This document shows, in pieces, positions 44,372 through 52,112 of a DNA stretch of 64,000 nt. The translations under genes were made by a program, and so were the position numbers. Position 1 is the stretch's first letter; each line of letters begins with the position of its first letter. The stretch is from JAEUQQ01 sp963697285. GTDB lineage: Bacteria; Acidobacteriota; Vicinamibacteria; Vicinamibacterales; JAFNAJ01. Under the pieces are notes generated by a model, which saw nothing but the letters and a program-made list of their open reading frames with translations, was not told the DNA's origin and did not search any database. The stretch is taken from contig CAVONI010000004.1 in NCBI GenBank assembly GCA_963697285.1, positions 186,001 to 250,000 of the forward strand, given 5' to 3'.

Positions 44372-44959
44372 TCAGAGCAGCCCCTTGGTGCTCGGCAGCA
44401 TCTGCGCGAGACGCTTGTCCTTCGCGCACGCCACGCGCAGCGCCCGGGCGAACGCCTTGAACGTGGCCTCGATGCGGTGGTGGCTCGACCGCCCGTAGAG
44501 CACCTTCACGTGGACGTTCGCCCGTGCTGCCGACGCGAAGCCGTCGAAGAAGTCGGTGACCAGTTCGGTCTGGAGGTCGCCCACGAGGCGCGCGCGCACG
44601 CCGAGATCGACGACGTTGAACGGGCGTCCGCTGAGGTCGATGGCGGCCACGGCGAGCGTCTCGTCCATGGGCATCACGAAGTAGCCCGCGCGATTGATCC
44701 CCTTCTTGTCGCCGACCGCCCTCAGCACGGCCTCGCCGAGCGCGATGCCGACGTCCTCGACGGTGTGATGCTGATCCACGTCGAGGTCACCGGTGGCCTT
44801 CAGCGCGAGGTCGAAGCCCCCGTGGCGCGTGAAGAGCTCGAGCATGTGGTCGAAGAAGCGGATGCCGGTCGTGACCTCGTAGCGGCCGCGCCCCTCGAGG
44901 GTCAGCGACAGGTCGATCTGTGTCTCGGTGGTGTGGCGGTGGATCACGGCGCGGCGCAT
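44372..44959 (-). CDS. hisB: HisB, imidazoleglycerol-phosphate dehydratase
   Basis: This 195-residue monofunctional dehydratase has the metal-binding motifs FFDHML and DQHHTVED in the first half and SSHHRIEATFKAFARAL near the end. No histidinol-phosphatase domain is fused. It overlaps hisC by 16 nt. The ATG at 44959 gives the usual short N terminus (MRRAVIHRHTTET). Confidence 0.96.
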   Translation of the reverse strand: MRRAVIHRHTTETQIDLSLTLEGRGRYEVTTGIRFFDHMLELFTRHGGFDLALKATGDLDVDQHHTVEDVGIALGEAVLRAVGDKKGINRAGYFVMPMDETLAVAAIDLSGRPFNVVDLGVRARLVGDLQTELVTDFFDGFASAARANVHVKVLYGRSSHHRIEATFKAFARALRVACAKDKRLAQMLPSTKGLL

Positions 44960-45993
44960 AGGACCTCTTCGAGGACAGACACGGCACGCCTGGTGTGTTC
45001 GACCACACCGGCGCCGATGCGGATGCAGCCTGCGCATCCCGGCTGGGTCGAGCGATCGCGGACGAAGACCCCGCGTGCCGCCATGTCGCGCACGACGCGC
45101 GATACGTCGCCACCGGTCTTCACCAGCACGAAGTTGGCCTGGCTCACGGTATATGACAGGCGCAGGCGTTCGCACATCGCGTAGATCAGCGACCGCGACG
45201 TCTGGACCTGGTCGCGATACCACTCGACGTACTCCCGGTCTCGCGCGGCAGCCAGGACGGCCGTCAACGCGAAGATGTTCAGGCCGTACGGCGGCAGGTA
45301 CCGCCGCAACCGCGTCATGGTCGCTTCGCTTGCCAGCAGGGCCCCCGCGCGCACGGCAGCCAGGCCCTGCGCCTTGGCGAACGTGCGGCCGATCACGAGC
45401 TGCGGAAACGCGCCAATGAGGTCGAGTGCCGACGCCTCGTCCGAGAAGTCCACGTACGCCTCGTCGAGGAACACGATCGCCTCGGACGGCAGGAGGGCGA
45501 CGACCTCGAGGACGTCGGCGCGCGTGACGGGCACGCCGGTCGGGTTGTTGGGGCTGGTGAGGAAGACGATGCGGGTCAGGGGGGTGATCGCCTCGCGCAG
45601 CGCATCGAGGGGAAAGTCGAAACCCGGCAACGGCGCCACGTCGACGATCTCGGCGTGCGCGAGCTCGGCGCACGCGGCGTACATGTCGAAGGCCGGCTGG
45701 ACGATGACGGCTCGGTACCGGGATCCGTCTGCCGCGCGCTGCAGGTACGCGAACGACGCGGCGTGGATGCCCTCGTCCAGGCCGTTCGTCAGCGCGATCT
45801 GGTCGGTGGCGACGCCCAACCAGCGGGCGGCGACGTCGTGCACCTCGGTGTAGTCGGGATAGAACGCGCAGTCCTCGCGCGAGACGCGCCGCATCGCCTC
45901 GAGCACCGCGGGTGAACACCCGGCGGTGTTCTCGTTGAGGTGCAGGCGCAGCCCGGCGCCGTACTCGGGCACCTTCTCGTAGGCCCGACTCAT
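44944..45993 (-). CDS. hisC: HisC, histidinol-phosphate aminotransferase
   Basis: This 349-residue fold-type I aminotransferase has LHLNENTAG near the N terminus, the SPNNPTG loop with N150, D177/Y180 in FLDEAYVDF and the PLP lysine K207. The motif around the lysine reads RTFAKAQGLA instead of the usual TFSKAFGLA. It converts imidazole-acetol phosphate to histidinol phosphate. It overlaps hisD by 4 nt (ATGA). Confidence 0.94.
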   Translation of the reverse strand: MSRAYEKVPEYGAGLRLHLNENTAGCSPAVLEAMRRVSREDCAFYPDYTEVHDVAARWLGVATDQIALTNGLDEGIHAASFAYLQRAADGSRYRAVIVQPAFDMYAACAELAHAEIVDVAPLPGFDFPLDALREAITPLTRIVFLTSPNNPTGVPVTRADVLEVVALLPSEAIVFLDEAYVDFSDEASALDLIGAFPQLVIGRTFAKAQGLAAVRAGALLASEATMTRLRRYLPPYGLNIFALTAVLAAARDREYVEWYRDQVQTSRSLIYAMCERLRLSYTVSQANFVLVKTGGDVSRVVRDMAARGVFVRDRSTQPGCAGCIRIGAGVVEHTRRAVSVLEEVLCAAP

Positions 45994-47225
45994 GAGATGC
46001 GCACCTTGATCGACTGGGCGTGTGCGCGCAGGCCCTCGGCCTCGGCGATCGCGATCACGGTCGGACCGATGGCGCGGAGCCCGCGCTCCGAGAGCCGCTG
46101 CACGCTGCTGACCCGCACGAAATCGCTGGCGCTCAGGCCACCACGGAAACGCGAGGCACCACTGGTCGGCAACACGTGGTTCGACCCGGTGGCGTAGTCG
46201 CCAGACGCCTGCGCGCTCCATGGGCCCACGAACACGGCACCGGCCCGCACGCGGCTCACCACGGCTTCATCGTCGCAGACGAGGTGTTCCGGGGCGATCC
46301 GGTTGGCCACGTCGATCGACTCCTTGAGCGATTTCGTCAGGACGATGGCGCCGTTGCGGTGCAGGGCTTCGGCTGCCGGCCCGTCAGGCGGGAGCTGCGC
46401 CGCGACGGCGCTGCGCACCTGCATCGCGAGGCGCTTGCTCGACGTGATGAAGATGGCGCGGGCGTCGACGTCGTGCTCGGCCTGGGCAATCAGGTCCGCG
46501 GCGATCCACTCGGGACGCCCGCTCGAGGTCACGATGACAATCTCGCTGGGGCCGGCGTGGAAGTCGATCGCGCAGTCGCGGGTGATCAGCGACTTCGCCG
46601 CGGCGACGTACGCGTTGCCGGGTCCGACGATCTTGTCGACACGGGGAATGCTCGCCGTGCCGTACGCCATGGCGCCGATCGCGTGGGCGCCACCGATCCG
46701 GTAGAGCCGATCGACGCCCGCCTCGATGGCGGCGCACATCACGGCCGCCTCGGGGCGCGGGCAGACGGCGATGATGTCTTCCACGCCGGCGATCCGCGCC
46801 GGGATGGCCGTCATCAGGAGCGACGAGGGGAGGGGATACCGTCCGCCCGGCACGTAGCAGCCCACGCGATCGAGCGGCGTGACGCGCTGCTCGATCGTGA
46901 TGCCGGGCGTCACCGAGACCCTCGACGACCGGGGCACCTGCGTCTTGGCCACGGCCCGGATGTTCTTCGCCGCGGCGCGAATGGCGCGCCGCACCGGCGC
47001 GGGGGCCTGTGCGGCACCCTCCTCCATCTCGTCGCGCGACACTTCCATGGCGCCGGTCAGCTTGTCGAACCGCTTCGCGTACGCGATGACGGCGCGATCG
47101 CCGCTCTTCCTGACGTCGGCGAGGATGGCCGCCACGCGGCGCTCGAGGGCGGTGTCGCGCGACGACACGTGGTCGACGACCTTGGCGAGCGCACGTGCGT
47201 CACTGGCAGAAATCAATCGCAGCAT
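45990..47225 (-). CDS. hisD: HisD, histidinol dehydrogenase
   Basis: This 411-residue zinc enzyme performs the last two oxidations to histidine. The landmarks are CYVPGGRYPLPSSLLMTAIPARIAG, KIVGPGNAYVAAAK, DFHAGPSEIVIV, AQAEHDVDARAI and RIAPEHLV. It starts 6 nt after the hisG stop and overlaps hisC by 4 nt. Confidence 0.96.
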   Translation of the reverse strand: MLRLISASDARALAKVVDHVSSRDTALERRVAAILADVRKSGDRAVIAYAKRFDKLTGAMEVSRDEMEEGAAQAPAPVRRAIRAAAKNIRAVAKTQVPRSSRVSVTPGITIEQRVTPLDRVGCYVPGGRYPLPSSLLMTAIPARIAGVEDIIAVCPRPEAAVMCAAIEAGVDRLYRIGGAHAIGAMAYGTASIPRVDKIVGPGNAYVAAAKSLITRDCAIDFHAGPSEIVIVTSSGRPEWIAADLIAQAEHDVDARAIFITSSKRLAMQVRSAVAAQLPPDGPAAEALHRNGAIVLTKSLKESIDVANRIAPEHLVCDDEAVVSRVRAGAVFVGPWSAQASGDYATGSNHVLPTSGASRFRGGLSASDFVRVSSVQRLSERGLRAIGPTVIAIAEAEGLRAHAQSIKVRIS

Positions 47226-47231
47226 GGATCC

Positions 47232-48119
47232 TCACAGCACGATCTTGTTGAGCGGGTACTCGACGATGCCTTCGGCGCCGGCGGTCTTCAGCTTCGGGAT
47301 GAGGTCGCGCACGGTCTTCTCCTCGAGGATCGTGTTCACGGCCACCCACTCGGCGTCAGACAGCGACGAGATCGTCGGACGGCGCAGGGCGGGCAGCAGG
47401 TCGAGGATGCGGGGAAGGGCGTCGCGGCGCACGTTGAGCATGATACCCACGCGGCCCTGCGCCTCGATCGCCGCGCGCAGCAGCACCGAGATGTTGTCGA
47501 GCTTCTCGCGCTTCCAGGGATCGGCGAGCGTGCCGCCGTTCGCGATCAACTGCGTGTGCGACTCGAGCACCGTGTCGAGGATGCGCAGGCGGTTGGCGCG
47601 CAGCGTCGAGCCCGTTTCGGTGGCCTCGACGATGCCGTCGGCGAGCACGGGCGGCTTGACCTCGGTGGCGCCCCACGAGAACTCCACGTTGACCTTCACG
47701 CCCTGCGTCGCGAAGTAGTGCTGCGTCACGCGCACCAACTCGGTCGCGACCGTCGCGCCCTCGAAGTCGGCGGCGGTCTGGAAGCGCGACTCCTCGGGGG
47801 CGGCCAGCACCCAGCGCACCTTGCCGAAGCTCTGCTTCGCGTAGATCAGGTCGGCAATCGACTCCACGTGCGCAGACCCGTTCGACGCCAGGCGGTGCTC
47901 GGCAATCCAGTCGAGGCCCGTCAGGCCCGCGTCGAGGACGCCGTCGGCCACGTAGCGCGCCATCTCCTGCGCCCGGATCAGCATGCACTCGATCTCGGGA
48001 TCGTCGATCGCCGGGAAGTACGAGCGCGAGCTGACGTAGAGGTTGAAGCCCGCCCGCGCGAAGAGCGCCACCGTGGCGTCCTGCAGCGAGCCCTTGGGGA
48101 TGCCCAGCCGGAGTTTCAT
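47232..48119 (-). CDS. hisG: HisG, ATP phosphoribosyltransferase (long form)
   Basis: This 295-residue protein begins MKLRLGIPKGSLQDATVALF and carries the PRPP-binding region (EFSWGATEVKPPVLADGIVEATETGSTL). The length and the C-terminal ACT-like part (RPTISSLSDAEWVAVNTILEEKTV) indicate the long form, which is feedback-inhibited by histidine and does not need HisZ. The ATG at 48119 overlaps the hisI stop. Confidence 0.94.
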   Translation of the reverse strand: MKLRLGIPKGSLQDATVALFARAGFNLYVSSRSYFPAIDDPEIECMLIRAQEMARYVADGVLDAGLTGLDWIAEHRLASNGSAHVESIADLIYAKQSFGKVRWVLAAPEESRFQTAADFEGATVATELVRVTQHYFATQGVKVNVEFSWGATEVKPPVLADGIVEATETGSTLRANRLRILDTVLESHTQLIANGGTLADPWKREKLDNISVLLRAAIEAQGRVGIMLNVRRDALPRILDLLPALRRPTISSLSDAEWVAVNTILEEKTVRDLIPKLKTAGAEGIVEYPLNKIVL

Positions 48120-48427
48120 GCGAGGTCCTTCGTGAAGCACGTGCGCGTGCCCGTGTGACACACGTTGCCGTCGCCCTGCCGTGTCACCAGCACGAGCACC
48201 GTGTCGTCGTCGCAGTCCACGAGGATGCGATCGACCTTGAGACGATTGCCCGACGTCTCGCCCTTCGTCCAGAGACGATTGCGCGTGCGGCTGAAGAAGG
48301 TCGCGAAGCCGGTCTCGCGAGTCTGCGCGAGCGCGACCTCGTTCATGAAGCCGACCATGAGCACTTCGTGCGAGGTGCTGTCCTGGATGACCGCGGGGAT
48401 GAGGCCGTCGAGTTTCGTGAAGTCCAT
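48116..48427 (-). CDS. hisI: HisI, phosphoribosyl-AMP cyclohydrolase
   Basis: This protein of about 103 residues is a stand-alone PRA-CH with the metal residues in LVDCDDDT (C72) and the pair C90/C97 in NVCHTGTRTCF. It lacks the HisE pyrophosphohydrolase domain found in HisIE fusions. The ATG at 48427 is chosen; another in-frame ATG at 48436 is possible. It is the first structural gene of the operon, placed 47 nt after the attenuator U tract, and it overlaps hisG. Confidence 0.93.
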   Translation of the reverse strand: MDFTKLDGLIPAVIQDSTSHEVLMVGFMNEVALAQTRETGFATFFSRTRNRLWTKGETSGNRLKVDRILVDCDDDTVLVLVTRQGDGNVCHTGTRTCFTKDLA

Positions 48428-48474
48428 GGGATGCATGTCCGTGTTGTCGTGAGCCGTGATCGTGCCGTACAACG

Positions 48475-48506
48475 AAAAAGCCCCGCCCGGGAGTCCGGCG
48501 AGGCTT
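48475..48506 (-). terminator. Attenuator terminator of the his operon
   Basis: On the minus strand AAGCCTCGCC (48506-48497) pairs with GGCGGGGCTT (48487-48478) with one G-U pair, followed by an uninterrupted run of five T (48479-48475; the stem uses the first two). This intrinsic terminator lies between the histidine-rich leader peptide and hisI. It is the only hairpin in the window with a clear T tract. Confidence 0.85.
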
Positions 48507-48518
48507 CGAACGGTCTGT

Positions 48519-48539
48519 CGATTCGCGTCGAGTGAATCG
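48519..48539 (-). promoter_or_regulatory. Leader RNA hairpin between leader peptide and terminator
   Basis: CGATTC and GAATCG arms (48519-48524 and 48534-48539) form a short stem immediately after the leader stop codon. It may serve as a pause or antiterminator element that competes with the terminator; the exact alternative pairing was not resolved by eye. Confidence 0.5.
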
Positions 48540-48614
48540 CTAGACGCACACCTGCGCCGGGCCGCTGTGGCAGCGGTGATGATGCCCGACGTGGTGGTGG
48601 CGCGCGAGTCGCAT
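48540..48614 (-). CDS. hisL: His operon leader peptide, 24 aa
   Basis: This 24-codon open frame starts at the ATG 48614 and ends at TAG 48542-48540. It begins MRLARHHHVGHHHRCH, so seven of its first sixteen residues are histidines, encoded by both CAC and CAU codons. It is followed by an intrinsic terminator before hisI. This is the classical design of amino-acid attenuation: stalled translation at His codons when charged tRNA-His is scarce prevents terminator formation. No Shine-Dalgarno is visible, and the predicted transcript start lies only about 5 nt upstream, suggesting leaderless translation. Confidence 0.85.
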   Translation of the reverse strand: MRLARHHHVGHHHRCHSGPAQVCV

Positions 48615-48625
48615 GACGAGAGTGA

Positions 48626-48655
48626 AGGCTACACGCCGGTGCACGAAGGTGTCAA
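48626..48655 (-). promoter_or_regulatory. Promoter of the his operon
   Basis: On the minus strand a perfect TTGACA (48655-48650) is followed after 18 nt by TAGCCT (48631-48626). The -10 is weak, but the perfect -35 and the position 11 nt before the leader-peptide ATG support it. Confidence 0.6.
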
Positions 48656-48685
48656 ACTCCACGTGGATCATAGCGGGAGACGTCC

Positions 48686-49153
48686 ATGAAACAGCTTCCA
48701 GCCTCGGTCGCCGCCTTCCTCGGCGGCAAACGCTTCATCGTCGCCGGCGTATCGCGCTCAGGGCAGCAGCCGGCAAACCACATCTTCAGGCGGCTCAAGG
48801 CATCGGGATTCGACGTCGTGCCCGTGAACCCGGCCGCACGCCGGGTCGAAGATACCGACTGCTATCCCGATGTGGCGGCCGTGCCTGGCCAGGTCGACGG
48901 CCTGCTCATCGCCGCGCCGCCGGCAGAAGGTGCGGAACTTGTCCGGCAGGCCGCCGATCGCGGCATCAGGCAGATCTGGTTCCACCGCTCGTTTGGCGAG
49001 GGCAGCGTGTCGAAGGAGGCGCTGGCCGCGTGTGCCGACCGCGGCATCAGCCCCATTGTCGGCGGGTGCCCGCTGATGTACTGCCAGCCGGTCGACATCG
49101 CGCACCGCTGCTTCAGGTGGTGGCTGACGCGCACGGGGCGCGTCCCGGCGTGA
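48686..49153 (+). CDS. CoA-binding (Rossmann) domain protein
   Basis: This 155-residue protein is a stand-alone CoA_binding domain: FIVAGVSRSGQQPANHIFRRLKASGFDVVPVNP is the nucleotide-binding start, followed by DGLLIAAPPAEGAELVRQAADRGIRQIWFH and GGCPLMY near the end. Such proteins (YccU/YneT-like) bind CoA or related nucleotides; their role is poorly defined. GGGAG precedes the ATG. It is transcribed divergently from the his operon across about 70 nt. Confidence 0.87.
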   Translation: MKQLPASVAAFLGGKRFIVAGVSRSGQQPANHIFRRLKASGFDVVPVNPAARRVEDTDCYPDVAAVPGQVDGLLIAAPPAEGAELVRQAADRGIRQIWFHRSFGEGSVSKEALAACADRGISPIVGGCPLMYCQPVDIAHRCFRWWLTRTGRVPA

Positions 49154-49166
49154 CGTCGTCACCCGA

Positions 49167-50771
49167 CTACGGTCGCCGCCCCCGCACGAGTCGCTCCGTG
49201 ATGTCGAGGATGTGCCGATCGAGCGTGGCGACATCGGGCGAGTCGAGCAGCACCTGCACCAGCACGCGCAGGTAGGGTTCCTCGCGATCGCTGAGCCGTG
49301 AGAGGTCGCCAGTGGTCGGATCCCAGTGGAGCGCGACGACGGGCGGGCGGTCGTCGCGCGCCAGCCACGCGCGCAACGTCGCCCGCATGTCGGGCTCCCA
49401 GACATGGGCCGGGCAGCAGTAGATCATCGAGTGCGACACGATCCCGACGCGCTCGGTGACGTCGATGGCCGCGAACGGAGGCCGAACGGCGTGCGGAAGC
49501 GAGAAGTTCCAGCTCCGCCCGGGAGCGCCCGTGATGAACAGGGTGCCCTGCGGGGCTGCCATCGCCTCGCGCTCGAGGTCGTCTGCCGCCTTCCTTGACA
49601 CGGCCGCACGCACGCCCCACAGGCGAACGTCGGCGCGGAGCTGCGTGACGTACGAGACCAGCAGCATCGCCGCGAGGCCGGCGCTCACGATCCGCATGAG
49701 TCGCTCGGGGCGCCCCCGCCACCACACGTCGAAGCCCAGCCCCGCCACGAGCGCCCATCCGAACGACGCCAGGTACATGTGCCGTGGCGAGGCGTAGCCG
49801 GCCACGATCGTCGGCGCGATCGAGAGGCCGATCCAGATGATCCCGAAGAACGCGGCCGGACGCACGGCGTTGGCCAGCGCCTGCCGGCTCGACACGACGC
49901 CCACGGCGGCGACGAGCGCCATCGCGGCACCGACATACGCAGCCGCGCGTCCGATCGGCAGGCGGAGTCCATCCTCGCCAAAGACCATCCGCCGCAGGTG
50001 CACCGACAGGTCGCTGGCGAAGATCTGGAACTGGTGCGCGTTCAGGGATCCCTCGCGCGCCACCTCGCCGAAGAGCGCGAAACGCAAGACGAGGTAGCCG
50101 GCCGTGAGCACGATGAACGGCACGTACGGGCGCACCCACCTCCACGTCGGCTGGACGCCGCGGCGCACGACGATGAGGTCGTAGAGCAGGACGGTGGGAC
50201 CGAGCGTGACCGTGTTCTGCTTCGAGAACAACGCGAGGAAGCAGAGCGCCACCGACCACCAGTAGTCGCGCGCGTGCCCCTCACCGCGCCACTTCGCGTA
50301 CATCAGGAACGCAGCCACGAAGAGACATGCCGGCATCGAGTCGACGCGGCCCGTGATCCAGGCCACCGACTCGGTCTGCATCGGCAGCACGGCGAAGACG
50401 ATGCCGGCCACCGAAGATGAGACCAGGCCGAGGCCCGCGGCCCGGCGCGCAACACTGGCCACCAGGAGGGCGTTGACGGCATGGAAGGCGATGTTGATGA
50501 CGTGGTTCGGCCACGGCGTTGCCGGTCCCGGCATCGTGGCCAGCCAGTACGTCAGGGCGGGGAAGGGCCGGATCTCATCCGACGTGTATCCCCACACGTC
50601 GAGCAGCCAGGGCGTCCAGAACCAGCGGGGGATGTAGCTCCACGGCCGGTGCCACAGTCCCCGGACGACGCCGAAGTCGTCCTGCATGAAGTAGTTGTCG
50701 AGGGTCGGCAGGTAGGGCACGACGGCGGCCAGCACCACGGCCACCCACGCGAGGCGCTGCCAGCGCGTCAT
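49167..50771 (-). CDS. GT39/TMTC-like polytopic glycosyltransferase
   Basis: This 534-residue membrane protein has a first helix (LAWVAVVLAAVVPYLPTL), the luminal-type acidic motif NYFMQDDFGVV that resembles the Asp-containing loop of GT-C mannosyltransferases, and about ten further helices. The stretch VLPMQTESVAWITGRVDSM is typical of TMTC/GT39-like proteins. It probably transfers a sugar from a polyprenyl-phosphate donor. It overlaps the preceding GT2 gene (ATGA), whose product could make that lipid-linked donor. Confidence 0.75.
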   Translation of the reverse strand: MTRWQRLAWVAVVLAAVVPYLPTLDNYFMQDDFGVVRGLWHRPWSYIPRWFWTPWLLDVWGYTSDEIRPFPALTYWLATMPGPATPWPNHVINIAFHAVNALLVASVARRAAGLGLVSSSVAGIVFAVLPMQTESVAWITGRVDSMPACLFVAAFLMYAKWRGEGHARDYWWSVALCFLALFSKQNTVTLGPTVLLYDLIVVRRGVQPTWRWVRPYVPFIVLTAGYLVLRFALFGEVAREGSLNAHQFQIFASDLSVHLRRMVFGEDGLRLPIGRAAAYVGAAMALVAAVGVVSSRQALANAVRPAAFFGIIWIGLSIAPTIVAGYASPRHMYLASFGWALVAGLGFDVWWRGRPERLMRIVSAGLAAMLLVSYVTQLRADVRLWGVRAAVSRKAADDLEREAMAAPQGTLFITGAPGRSWNFSLPHAVRPPFAAIDVTERVGIVSHSMIYCCPAHVWEPDMRATLRAWLARDDRPPVVALHWDPTTGDLSRLSDREEPYLRVLVQVLLDSPDVATLDRHILDITERLVRGRRP

Positions 50772-51469
50772 GAGAACCGGTACCGCAGGATGAGCCAGAT
50801 CATGTTGCCCCCCGTGCGCAGCGTGCCTTCGAGCGTGCCAGTGATCTTCGACTCGCCGACGCGGCCCCGGTAGTTGACTGGCACCTCGATCACGCTCACC
50901 CCCTGCTTGAGGGCGAGGATCACCATCTCGGGCAGGAAGTGCGACGCGCCGACCGTCAGCCGATCACCGAACGTGGCGAGCGCCTCGCGGCGGATCAGCC
51001 GCAACGTGCACCCGCAGTCGCTCAACGACGGTCCGTCGTGCAGCAACTGCAGCAACTTCGCCACCGCCCAGTTGCCGATGCGCAGGAACCAGCCCATGTT
51101 GGCCTGTTCCCAGATCAGCTCTCGCGTCGTCCGGGTCCCGCACACCATCTCGAAGTCGTCGGAGTAGGCGAGCAGCTTCAGGACATCGCGCCCCACGAAC
51201 GTGCCGTCGGGTTCGGCGAGGATGATGAGGTCGCCGGTGGCCTCGCGCAGGCCACGCCGCAGCGCGTGCCCGTAGCCCTGGGCGGTCTCGGTGACGACTC
51301 TCGCCCTGGTGGCCTCGGCCTCGGCGCGCGTCGCGTCCTTCGAGTTGTTGTCGACGACCACGACTTCGTCCACCACGCCTGGCACGAAGAAGTCCTCGAC
51401 GGCGCGGCGGATGTGCTGCGCCTCGTTGTACGCGGGAAACACGACGCTGACGGTTTTCGATCCGTACAT
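50768..51469 (-). CDS. GT2 family polyprenyl-phosphate glycosyltransferase-like protein
   Basis: This 233-residue GT-A enzyme starts with VSVVFPAYNEAQHIRRAVEDFF, continues with EVVVVDNNSKD and has the catalytic acidic segment ILAEPDGTF. It resembles dolichol- or undecaprenyl-phosphate mannosyl/glucosyltransferases but has no membrane helices. It starts 7 nt after the methyltransferase gene and overlaps the GT-C gene, forming a donor-synthesis and transfer module. Confidence 0.88.
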   Translation of the reverse strand: MYGSKTVSVVFPAYNEAQHIRRAVEDFFVPGVVDEVVVVDNNSKDATRAEAEATRARVVTETAQGYGHALRRGLREATGDLIILAEPDGTFVGRDVLKLLAYSDDFEMVCGTRTTRELIWEQANMGWFLRIGNWAVAKLLQLLHDGPSLSDCGCTLRLIRREALATFGDRLTVGASHFLPEMVILALKQGVSVIEVPVNYRGRVGESKITGTLEGTLRTGGNMIWLILRYRFS

Positions 51470-51476
51470 GATGCTG

Positions 51477-52112
51477 CTAGGCCCTCGTTGCTACGACCAG
51501 CATCTGCCCGGCGCGGGGCTTGTAGGGAGATGCCAGGTAGGCGCGCACCAGCCACGGGTGGATCGGCAGCCGGCTGTCGCGCATGGAGTACGGCAGGAAC
51601 CTCGGCCGCACCACGTCGATCGTGAAGCCCGACGCCCTCAGCAGGGCCGGAAGCGAGACGTCCGTGAACACGGCGCGATGCGTGTAGTCGTCGAAGTACT
51701 CGCGGTAGGCATGCCGGAAGTTGGGTTGCACGATGACGAACCGGCCGCCGGGCCTCAGGATGCGCGCGACCTCGCCGGCCAGGACGGCTGCCGCATCAGG
51801 CACGAAGTGCTCGAGCAGGTTCGAGGCCAGTACGACGTCGAACGAGCCGTCGCCGAACGTTCCCAGGCCGCCGGCGAGGTCGAGCACGTGTGCCTCGACC
51901 CCGTCGGCCGCGTGCTGACGCACACCGTCCCAGACATCGACGGCGACGCGGCGGGCGGCCGTGACGTTGTTGATCCAGTGGCAATACGCGGCGCCGAGTT
52001 CCACGACGTGCGCCGAGGCGGGCACGTAGGGCGCCAGGTGCGCGGCGACGACCCGCCACACCGTCTCGCGGGAGCCGTGTTCGCGGAAGTGCGCGTCGTG
52101 GTAACCCGCCAT
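51477..52112 (-). CDS. SAM-dependent methyltransferase (class I)
   Basis: This 211-residue protein has the class I motif VVELGAAYCHWINNV, VDVWDGVRQ, the motif II/III region FDVVLASNLLEHFVPD and LRPGGRFVIVQPNFRHAYREYFDDYTH. It belongs to the group of sugar- or lipid-linked methyltransferases found in polysaccharide clusters. The ATG at 52112 overlaps the epimerase TGA by one nucleotide (TGATG). Because of a frameshift in the epimerase gene, its frame is also open upstream, but those residues lack homology. Confidence 0.88.
   Translation of the reverse strand: MAGYHDAHFREHGSRETVWRVVAAHLAPYVPASAHVVELGAAYCHWINNVTAARRVAVDVWDGVRQHAADGVEAHVLDLAGGLGTFGDGSFDVVLASNLLEHFVPDAAAVLAGEVARILRPGGRFVIVQPNFRHAYREYFDDYTHRAVFTDVSLPALLRASGFTIDVVRPRFLPYSMRDSRLPIHPWLVRAYLASPYKPRAGQMLVVATRA

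Noticed and set aside
46020..48158. A 712-codon open frame antisense to hisD and hisG
   Set aside because: High GC leaves long antisense frames; its sequence is Arg/Asp/Val/Gly-rich without motifs and is fully covered by recognised his genes.
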